Assembly: GCA_023390155.1 (NCBI GenBank) | Contig: JAEWDJ010000301.1 | Location: forward strand, 1-7,489 | Length of the DNA stretch: 7,489 nt | DNA from: Actinomycetes bacterium | GTDB lineage: Bacteria > Actinomycetota > Actinomycetes > Actinomycetales > Microbacteriaceae | Direction: 5' to 3' | Shown here: in pieces, positions 1-5,369 of the stretch | Layout of the letters: each line of letters begins with the position of its first letter | Position numbering within the stretch: position 1 is the first letter of the stretch | Position numbers and translations under genes: made by a program | Notes under the pieces: model-generated | Seen by the model: only the letters and a program-made list of their open reading frames with translations | Databases searched by the model: none | What the model was told of the DNA's origin: nothing

Positions 1-889
1 CCAGGTCGTCGTAGTCGGTGTTGTTCCACGCGATCCAGCCGGTGGCCCCGGCGAGGAGGGTCGTGTAGAGCAGCTGCCGGTAGTACGCGGCCGCGCCGCC
101 GTCGGAGACGAAGTCGCTGGTCAGCCCGAACTCCTCCATGACGACCGGGAGCCCGGTGCCGGCGCAGAGCTCGGCGACGTAGGCGGCCTTGAGGTGCTGG
201 CGCACCTGGTCCGTCTCCATCCGGTAGACGTGCGGCCCGACGAAGTCGGTGCGGGCGGCCAGGTCGCGCACCGAGAAGCCGTTGTCGTGGCCCGTCGTCT
301 CGATGCCCCACGCGCCGTCCCCGACGGAGACCGGCTGGGTGCCCCCGCCGGCGCGCACCGCATCCACCAGCAGGGAGGCCCACGCCTCCACGATCGGGCG
401 CGGCGCCTCCCCGCCGTAGATCGGAACCTCGTTGGTGAGGAGCCAACCGGCGACGGCGGGATGCGCGGCGAAGCGGGCGGTCAGCTCCCGCACGTACCAG
501 GCCTGCCGGCCCACGAACCACACGTCGCGGTAGAGGTCCCGGCCGCCGCGCCAGGCCGGGTCCCAGTTCTCCCCCGACATGTGCCCGACGAGGAAGGTCG
601 GGACGGTCGTCATCCCGGTCTCCGTGTGCGCGTCGAGGAAGTCGGCGAAGTTGGCGACGCACTGCTCGTCGAGTGCGTCGGGCGTGGGATGGAAGTCCGG
701 CCAGTAGAAGAAGGAGCGCGTCATGTTCAGGCCGTGCCCGGCCAGCACGCGCAGCTCCTGCCGGACGACCTCGGGGTCGTAGCGGGTCCACATCAGCGGT
801 CCGCCGGTGCGCGACCAGAAGTTCGCGCCGAGCCAGACGGCGGGGGCGCCGTCGACCGACAGCACGGGCGACGGCCGGTCTGCGCTCAC
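1..889 (-). CDS. Clan GH-A glycoside hydrolase, GH5-like (possible cytoplasmic beta-mannosidase), C-terminus cut by window edge
   Basis: Probably hydrolyses an imported oligosaccharide in the cytoplasm. I translated 296 codons from a GTG start; the frame stays open to the left edge, so the C-terminus is missing. Visible TIM-barrel retaining-glycosidase marks are an arginine in MTRSFFYW (R58), an Asn-Glu pair in WLLTNEVP (N153, E154, putative acid/base), GPHVY (H219, Y222), and VVMEEFG (E253, putative nucleophile, with E252 adjacent), then an aromatic WIAWNNTDYDDL stretch from about residue 285. This order fits GH5. The VGHMSGENWDPAWRGG stretch (101-116) recalls the GH5_18 beta-mannosidase group, from memory only. 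There is no signal peptide: the N-terminus is polar and leads straight into the barrel. The GTG overlaps the stop of the upstream permease by four bases (GTGA), and GGGAG lies seven bases upstream, so translation is coupled. The family call is fairly safe; the subfamily and substrate are inference. Confidence 0.86.
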   Translation of the reverse strand, partial: MSADRPSPVLSVDGAPAVWLGANFWSRTGGPLMWTRYDPEVVRQELRVLAGHGLNMTRSFFYWPDFHPTPDALDEQCVANFADFLDAHTETGMTTVPTFLVGHMSGENWDPAWRGGRDLYRDVWFVGRQAWYVRELTARFAAHPAVAGWLLTNEVPIYGGEAPRPIVEAWASLLVDAVRAGGGTQPVSVGDGAWGIETTGHDNGFSVRDLAARTDFVGPHVYRMETDQVRQHLKAAYVAELCAGTGLPVVMEEFGLTSDFVSDGGAAAYYRQLLYTTLLAGATGWIAWNNTDYDDL

Positions 890-1725
890 TTGACGGCTCC
901 CGCGGTGAGCCCGGCGACGAAGCTGCGCTGCAGGAGCAGGAACGCGACGACGATCGGGATGGACACCACGAGCGACGCGGCCATGATCTGGTTCCAGTAC
1001 ACGTTCGTCTGGGTGGAGTACAGCTGCAGCCCGACGGCGAGCGTCCGGTTCTCGTCCGTCGTCATCACCGAGGCGAACAGCACCTCCCCCCAGCTCGTCA
1101 TGAACGAGTAGATGGCGACCGCGATGAGCCCGGGCTTCGCGGCCGGGAGCACGACGTGCCAGAGCGCACCCATCGGGCCGGAGCCGTCGACCATGGCGGC
1201 CTCGTCGAGGTCGCGCGGGATGCCGTCGAAGTAGCCGGCGAGCATCCAGATCGAGAACGGCAGCGCGAACGTGAGGTAGGTGATGACGAGACCCCAGCGG
1301 GTGCCCACGAGCTGGATGCCGACGGCCTGGTTGATGTTCACGAAGATCAGGAACAGCGGCAGCAGGAACAGCACGCCGGGGAACATCTGCGTCGAGAGCA
1401 CCGTGGTCGTGAAGACGCTGCGGCCCTTGAACCGGTAGCGGGACACCGCGTACGCGGCGAAGACCGCGATCACCAGGCTCAGGATGGTCGCGGCGCTCGC
1501 GACGATCAGGCTGTTCACGAAGTACGACGCGAGCGGCACGGTCGACCACATGTCGATGAACGGCTGGAAGGTGATGTTCGTCGGCCACCAGGTGAAGGCG
1601 CCCTGCACGTCCGACAGGGGCTTCAGCGACGAGGTGATCATCACGTAGAGCGGGACGGCCGTGAACAGCGTCAGCACGACGATGACGACCCAGCGGAAGA
1701 CGCGGGACGAGGCGGTTTCACGCAT
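886..1725 (-). CDS. CUT1-family carbohydrate ABC transporter permease, MalG/UgpE type
   Basis: One of the two membrane subunits that form the translocation channel of a binding-protein-dependent sugar importer. The protein has 279 residues, normal for the MalG group. About six hydrophobic segments are visible, roughly at residues 11-31, 68-94, 105-130, 145-166, 197-221 and 246-266. The cytoplasmic EAA loop, which docks on the ATPase, is complete: E175-A-A, G181, nine residues, V191, then L193-P194. The short cytoplasmic N-terminus followed by a first helix and PLYVMITSSLKP is typical of the second permease of CUT1 systems. The ATG is preceded by GGAGGA at six bases. It begins inside the end of the upstream permease gene (8-base overlap) and its stop overlaps the start of the hydrolase gene, so the three genes form a tightly coupled unit. 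Substrate specificity cannot be read from this protein. Confidence 0.96.
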   Translation of the reverse strand: MRETASSRVFRWVVIVVLTLFTAVPLYVMITSSLKPLSDVQGAFTWWPTNITFQPFIDMWSTVPLASYFVNSLIVASAATILSLVIAVFAAYAVSRYRFKGRSVFTTTVLSTQMFPGVLFLLPLFLIFVNINQAVGIQLVGTRWGLVITYLTFALPFSIWMLAGYFDGIPRDLDEAAMVDGSGPMGALWHVVLPAAKPGLIAVAIYSFMTSWGEVLFASVMTTDENRTLAVGLQLYSTQTNVYWNQIMAASLVVSIPIVVAFLLLQRSFVAGLTAGAVK

Positions 1726-2689
1726 GGCGGTTCCTCCGGTTGAGCACGATGAGGTAGATACCGGACACGATCAGCAGGAAGATCAGCAGCAGCACGCTCA
1801 TCGCCGCGCCCGAGCCGAAGTTCCAGGTCAGGAAGGACGCGTTGTAGATGTGGAACGAGATCAGGTCGCCGGCCGGGGGTTGGGCGTTGCCGAACAGCAC
1901 ATAGGGCGTGTTGAAATCGTTGAACGTCCAGAGGAACATCACCAGCAGCAGCACCGCGTTGACCGGCCGCAGCATCGGGAGGGTGATGGCGCGCCACTGG
2001 CGGAACGGCTTGGCGCCGTCGACCGCGCTCGCCTCGTAGACCTCGTCCGGGATCGACTGGAGGCCCGCCATCAGCATCAGGAAGGCGAACGGCCAGAGCC
2101 GCCAGATGGCGACAATCACGATGGACCAGAACGCGTTGCCGCCGATCAGCCAGAACGGCTTGTCGCCGGGCAGCCCGAGGTTGTCGAACAGGAAGTGGTT
2201 CACCGCTCCCGTGTCCTTCTGCAGCATGAACTTCCAGGTGATGATCCCGGCGTAGAGCGGCAGCGCATAGGGCACGAGGAACAGCGTGCGGAAGAACCCG
2301 CGCCCCCGGAACCGGCCCTGCAGCGCGACCGCGGCGGCCATCCCGATCGTCCAGGAGAGGCCCACCACCAGGATGGTGAAGCCGACGGTGATGAGGAACG
2401 ACTTCAGCAGCCCCGCACCGATCGACGTGTTGACGTCCAGCGCCACCTGGTAGTTCTTGAGGCCGACGAACGGCGCCTCGCTCCAGTTGGCGATGAAGAA
2501 CTTGGTGAGCTGCAGGAAGCTGATCCAGATGCCGGTGAGCATCGGGATGACGTGGATGAGCAGCTCGAAGATGATGGCCGGGGCCAGCAGCACGAGCGGC
2601 AGCCACCAGCCTTTCGGGCGGCGCCGGCGCGGTTTCGCGGGGGCGGGGGCCGGGGCGGGTCCGGTGCGGACGGATGTCGTCGTCGACAT
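1718..2689 (-). CDS. CUT1-family carbohydrate ABC transporter permease, MalF/UgpA type
   Basis: The partner membrane subunit of the sugar importer, expected to form a heterodimer with the permease encoded just downstream. It has 323 residues. A Pro/Ala-rich, then basic cytoplasmic N-terminus (PAPAPAPAKPRRRRPKG, residues 11-27) precedes the first membrane helix at about 28-50. Further hydrophobic segments lie near 96-121, 133-153, 187-210, 243-257 and 295-317. The EAA loop is E219-A-S, G225, nine residues, I235, L237-P238; it has Ser in place of the second Ala, a common variation. The ATG is preceded by AAGGAG only four bases away. The gene lies 85 bases after the binding-protein gene, and that gap holds a strong inverted repeat. 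Its end overlaps the next permease start by eight bases (ATGCGTGA). Confidence 0.96.
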   Translation of the reverse strand: MSTTTSVRTGPAPAPAPAKPRRRRPKGWWLPLVLLAPAIIFELLIHVIPMLTGIWISFLQLTKFFIANWSEAPFVGLKNYQVALDVNTSIGAGLLKSFLITVGFTILVVGLSWTIGMAAAVALQGRFRGRGFFRTLFLVPYALPLYAGIITWKFMLQKDTGAVNHFLFDNLGLPGDKPFWLIGGNAFWSIVIVAIWRLWPFAFLMLMAGLQSIPDEVYEASAVDGAKPFRQWRAITLPMLRPVNAVLLLVMFLWTFNDFNTPYVLFGNAQPPAGDLISFHIYNASFLTWNFGSGAAMSVLLLIFLLIVSGIYLIVLNRRNRHA

Positions 2690-2720
2690 GGGTCTCCTTG
2701 TGGTTCTCGAAGCCGTCGGG

Positions 2721-2758
2721 GCCGGCGGCCGGGCCGTGTGGCCCGCCCGGCCGCCGGC
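2721..2758 (-). promoter_or_regulatory. Strong GC-only hairpin between the binding-protein and permease genes
   Basis: A perfect 14-bp inverted repeat: the left arm (2721-2734) is GCCGGCGGCCGGGC and the right arm (2745-2758) is its exact reverse complement, with a 10-base loop at 2735-2744. It lies wholly inside the 85-base gap after the binding-protein stop. No run of T follows it on the minus strand, so it is not a standard intrinsic terminator. Known sugar-importer operons often carry a hairpin here that protects the upstream binding-protein mRNA from 3' exonucleases or partly stops transcription, giving more binding protein than permease. That role is inferred from position and structure. 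Confidence 0.6.
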
Positions 2759-2774
2759 ATCGGCAGGGTCGGCG

Positions 2775-4079
2775 TCAGCCGCCGATCGACTGCTCGACCT
2801 GGTCCTGCGCGCTCTTCAGGGCCGACTTGATGTCGGCGTCGGAGACCGTGCTGCCGGTGGCGATCTTGGCGAACATGTCGTTCATCGCCTTGCCGACGGT
2901 GTTCTCGAACTGGTCCTCCGCCGCGACGAGCGGCAGCGGCTTCGACATCTCGTTGTATATCTTCGTGAAGGTCGCGGCCTCCTCCGCGTTGTCGGTGAAG
3001 ACGGCCTTGGCGCCGTCGAGCACCGGCAGGCTCGCGTAGGGCTTGCCGAGCGTGGTCTGCGTGTCCTCGCTCGTCATGTACTTCACGAACTTCAGCGCGG
3101 CGTCCTTGTTCTTCGTGTTCTTGAAGATCGAGAGGTTGATGCCGGCCACGTGGCTGGCGACGGGCTCGCCGCCGTCAGGAGCGGGGAACGGCACGACGCC
3201 GTACTGGTCGGACTTCATCCCGTTCGCCACGATCGACGAGTCGGCGTTGTTCTGGCTGAGGATCATGGCGACCTTGCCGGTGGCGAAGTCGTTGACCGCC
3301 TGCACGCCGTTGTCGTACTGCGCGTTGGAGGTGTTGACCACCTTGTCCGTCTGCATCAGGTCGAGGTAGCGCTTGATGCCGTCGACGTTCTCGCTGGTGG
3401 TGAAGGTCGGCTTGCCGTCGCCGTCGAACCACTCGCCGCCGTTCTGCGCCGAGTTGATGAAGGCGAAGTGCGCGTTCTCGGTGTAGCTGCCCGCGGCGAG
3501 CGAGAAGCCGTAGGTCGTGCCGTTGGTGAGCTTCTTCGCCGCGGCGACGAGCTCCTCCCAGGTGGTCGGCGGCTGCACGCCGGCGTCGGTGAACATCTGC
3601 TTGTTGTAGTACAGGCCGTAGGCGAGACCGTAGAGCGGGACGCTGGTCGGCGTCTTGCCGGCGGCGCCGCCCGTCTCGAGGGCGGTCTTGACGAACTTGT
3701 CCTTGCCGCCGATGGCCTTCATCTCGCTGTCCCCGAAGGGCAGGAACGCGCCGGTCGCCTGCAGCGAGGCCGCCCAGGTGTTGCCGATGTTCAGCACGTC
3801 CGGGCCCTGACCCGAGGTGACCGCGGTCTGGATGCGCGTCTGGAGGTCGTTCCAGCCGATGACCTCGAGCTTCACCTTCACGCCGGTCTGCTTGGTGAAC
3901 TCGTCGAGCACCGGCGTCAGGACCTCCTTGTCGTTGTCGAGGCTGGTTCCCTGGTTGCTCGCCCAGTAGGTGATGGTCGACCCGCTGGACGAGGATCCCG
4001 ATCCCGATCCGCTGCACCCGGCGAGGGCGAGCGAGACCGCGGCGACGACCGCCGCGGCCGCGATGGCGCGTTTCCTCAT
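2775..4079 (-). CDS. Extracellular sugar-binding lipoprotein of the ABC importer (SBP family 1, MalE/UgpB-like)
   Basis: Captures the sugar outside the membrane and delivers it to the two permeases encoded downstream. It has 434 residues, a usual length for CUT1 binding proteins. The signal peptide is a basic MRKR, a hydrophobic Ala/Val stretch, then the lipobox L19-A-G-C22, so C22 should be lipidated and anchor the protein. A Ser/Gly linker (about 23-33) follows. The mature part has family-typical stretches: TITYWAS, VLDEFTKQTGVKVKLEVIGW, GPDVLNIGN, VPLYGLAYGLYYNKQMF, PPTTWEELVAAAKKL, GKVAMILSQNN, AALKFVKYMTSEDTQ. The start is supported by AAGGAG five bases before the ATG. It is the first gene after the putative operator and promoter. 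The ligand is unknown; the downstream hydrolase hints at a beta-linked hexose oligosaccharide. Confidence 0.96.
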   Translation of the reverse strand: MRKRAIAAAAVVAAVSLALAGCSGSGSGSSSSGSTITYWASNQGTSLDNDKEVLTPVLDEFTKQTGVKVKLEVIGWNDLQTRIQTAVTSGQGPDVLNIGNTWAASLQATGAFLPFGDSEMKAIGGKDKFVKTALETGGAAGKTPTSVPLYGLAYGLYYNKQMFTDAGVQPPTTWEELVAAAKKLTNGTTYGFSLAAGSYTENAHFAFINSAQNGGEWFDGDGKPTFTTSENVDGIKRYLDLMQTDKVVNTSNAQYDNGVQAVNDFATGKVAMILSQNNADSSIVANGMKSDQYGVVPFPAPDGGEPVASHVAGINLSIFKNTKNKDAALKFVKYMTSEDTQTTLGKPYASLPVLDGAKAVFTDNAEEAATFTKIYNEMSKPLPLVAAEDQFENTVGKAMNDMFAKIATGSTVSDADIKSALKSAQDQVEQSIGG

Positions 4080-4129
4080 AGTGACTCCTTCGTCTCTTGA
4101 TGTGCGCGCCGGCCGGGCTCGTCCGTCAT
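4076..4129 (-). CDS. Possible 17-residue leader peptide ahead of the binding-protein gene
   Basis: A small frame in the leader begins with ATG at 4127-4129 and reads MTDEPGRRAHQETKESL. Its TGA overlaps the ATG of the binding-protein gene as ATGA, an arrangement that would allow translational coupling. Against it, the only purine-rich candidate ribosome site (GAGG) touches the ATG with no spacing, the peptide resembles nothing I know, and the main gene has its own good AAGGAG inside this frame. It is probably a chance frame. Confidence 0.15.
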   Translation of the reverse strand: MTDEPGRRAHQETKESL

Positions 4130-4167
4130 CCTCGAGCGGAGCGGCGTGGCGCGCCTCCCTGAGGGTA

Positions 4168-4183
4168 ACTGAACCGGTTCAGT
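4168..4183. promoter_or_regulatory. Perfect 16-bp palindrome, likely LacI-family operator
   Basis: ACTGAACCGGTTCAGT is an exact palindrome with a central CG, the usual shape of LacI-family operators (half site TGAACC). It lies between the LacI-family gene and the binding-protein gene. It is downstream of the putative -10 element at 4199-4204, beginning about nine bases after the expected transcription start. Repressor bound there should block the transporter operon. That the neighbouring repressor binds this site is inference from family and position. Confidence 0.8.
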
Positions 4184-4198
4184 GAAACCAAGCATTGA

Positions 4199-4227
4199 AT
4201 TCTACCCTCGGACGGGGTAAGAGCCTA
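4199..4227 (-). promoter_or_regulatory. Putative promoter of the transporter operon
   Basis: On the minus strand, TAGAAT (4199-4204) matches five of six bases of the sigma-70 type -10 box TATAAT. A weak -35 candidate TAGGCT (4222-4227, three of six matches) lies 17 bases upstream. The predicted start, near 4192, would place the 16-bp palindrome just inside the transcript and leave a leader of about 110 bases before the binding-protein ATG. The -35 is poor, as is common in high-GC actinobacteria. Confidence 0.45.
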
Positions 4228-4243
4228 CCGGGGCCGGTGCCGG

Positions 4244-5263
4244 TCAGGTCGCCCGCACACTCGTCGCCCGCGGGACGAGCACCGACCGGCGGGCGCGCGA
4301 AGCCGGGTCGGGCGCCCCCTGGAGCAGGTCGAGGAGCATGAGCGTGGCGCGCTTGCCCTGCTCTTCGGGGAACCGGTCGAGCGCCGTGATCGGCCGGGAA
4401 CCCAGCCGGCACAGCACCGAGTCGTCCCAGCTGACGACCGCCACGCCGGCGCGGCCCGCGGCGGACACCGCGTTCTGGGCACCGACCGAGAGCAGGTCGT
4501 TCGACCCGACGACCGCGAAGGGACCCGCGTCCGCCGCCAGGCGGTCGCCCGCCAGCCGCTCCCCCGCCCCCATCGAGTAGTCCGAGGGCGCCCAGTCCAC
4601 GCGCATCCCGCGCGCGGTGGCGTGCCGCGCGACCGCGTCCCGCCGCTCCAGCTCGTGCTCGAACTCGACCGGGCCGCCGATCTGGAGCAGAGCACGGTGG
4701 CCCAGGCCGGCGAGGTGGTCGACCAGCAGCCGGGCGTCCTCCTCGGCGTCGTAGAGCAGCACGTGGCCGGGCGCCACCGACTCGCGGTTGCCGTGCACCA
4801 CGTACTCGATGCCCAGCTCGTCCAGCAGCGCGGGGCGCGGATCCCCGACGGCGATGTCGAACAGCATCACGCCGTCGACGCGGCGCTCGGCGCTCCACCG
4901 CCGGTACGCGGCACTGTCCTGCCCGGTGTCGGGGCCGACCATCCGCAGCAGGAGGGACTGCCCGGTCTGCGCGAGCACCGCCTCCACCCCGGCCAGGAGG
5001 CTCATGTAGTAAGGCTCGGCGCCGAGCAGGCTCGGGTCGCGGCGGAGCACGATCCCGATCGCGTCGGCGCGGGCGCGCGAGAGCGACCGGGCGGACGACG
5101 ACGGGTGCCAGCCCAGCTCCTCGGCGAGCGCGACCACGCGGGCGCGCGTCTCCTCGCTGACCCCGGGCTGCCCGTTCAGCGCGTACGAGACCGACGCCTT
5201 GGACAGGCCGAGCCGGTCGGCGAGTCCGCTGATGGTCACGCGCGCTGTCGTCACCGGACACAT
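4244..5263 (-). CDS. LacI-family transcriptional regulator, likely local repressor of the sugar operon
   Basis: A DNA-binding repressor with a sugar-sensing domain. From the ATG at 5261-5263 it has 339 residues, normal for the family. The N-terminal helix-turn-helix is clear: RVTISGLADRLGLSKASV (8-25), then SYALNGQPGVSEETRARV, followed by the hinge-helix region HPSSSARSLSRARADAIGIV (about 53-72). The rest is a periplasmic-binding-protein-like sensor (VDGVMLFDIAVGD, GHRALLQIGGP, VVGSNDLLSVGA, SWDDSVL, ITALDRF). Neither possible start has a good Shine-Dalgarno site. A GTG at 5252-5254 would give MTTARVTISG, a more family-like N-terminus of 336 residues, and TACCAT lies seven bases upstream of it like the -10 of a leaderless gene. 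The gene points the same way as the transporter genes, whose first member starts 164 bases after its stop. Longer in-frame starts upstream lack family homology and overlap the divergent gene. Confidence 0.95.
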   Translation of the reverse strand: MCPVTTARVTISGLADRLGLSKASVSYALNGQPGVSEETRARVVALAEELGWHPSSSARSLSRARADAIGIVLRRDPSLLGAEPYYMSLLAGVEAVLAQTGQSLLLRMVGPDTGQDSAAYRRWSAERRVDGVMLFDIAVGDPRPALLDELGIEYVVHGNRESVAPGHVLLYDAEEDARLLVDHLAGLGHRALLQIGGPVEFEHELERRDAVARHATARGMRVDWAPSDYSMGAGERLAGDRLAADAGPFAVVGSNDLLSVGAQNAVSAAGRAGVAVVSWDDSVLCRLGSRPITALDRFPEEQGKRATLMLLDLLQGAPDPASRARRSVLVPRATSVRAT

Positions 5264-5285
5264 GGTAGCGGCGGCCGGAGGCGGC

Positions 5286-5317
5286 GCCGGGCAGCGCGGC
5301 CGTACGGAATGCCCGGC
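5286..5317. repeat. Nested inverted repeats in the divergent intergenic region
   Basis: GCCGGGCA (5286-5293) pairs exactly with TGCCCGGC (5310-5317) across 16 bases, and inside that spacer lies the perfect 8-bp palindrome CCGTACGG (5300-5307). The region separates the starts of the LacI-family gene and the oxidoreductase gene, so this could be a regulator site or a hairpin. In such GC-rich DNA, 8-bp inverted repeats also arise by chance. Confidence 0.35.
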
Positions 5318-5357
5318 CCGCGGCTGAAAAAGGACACACGGAACCGGCGGCCCGGGG

Positions 5358-5363
5358 CAGAAT
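5358..5363 (+). promoter_or_regulatory. Possible -10 box of a leaderless oxidoreductase transcript
   Basis: CAGAAT on the plus strand matches four of six bases of TATAAT and ends six bases before the GTG chosen as the oxidoreductase start. Transcription would then begin at the start codon itself. This fits the lack of a clear Shine-Dalgarno site there, and leaderless genes are common in actinobacteria. No convincing -35 box is visible, so the call is tentative. Confidence 0.3.
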
Positions 5364-5369
5364 GGCGCC

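Noticed and set aside
194..2830. Several plus-strand frames of 305 to 389 codons opposite the hydrolase and permease genes
   Set aside because: Rich in Arg, His, Gln and Asp from antisense codon bias, mutually overlapping, and without domain signatures; the minus-strand genes are clear.
2457..4100. A 547-codon plus-strand frame opposite the binding-protein gene
   Set aside because: Composition is that of a GC-rich antisense shadow, with no motifs; the minus-strand lipoprotein with lipobox and ribosome site explains the DNA.
4227..4238. ACCGG-GG-CCGGT inverted repeat just after the LacI-family stop as a terminator
   Set aside because: The two-base loop is too tight for a stable RNA hairpin and no T run follows, so it is not supported as a terminator.
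5339..5347. A GGAACCGGC sequence resembling half of the operator, upstream of the LacI-family gene
   Set aside because: Only a partial half site with no matching second half; not enough to claim autoregulation.
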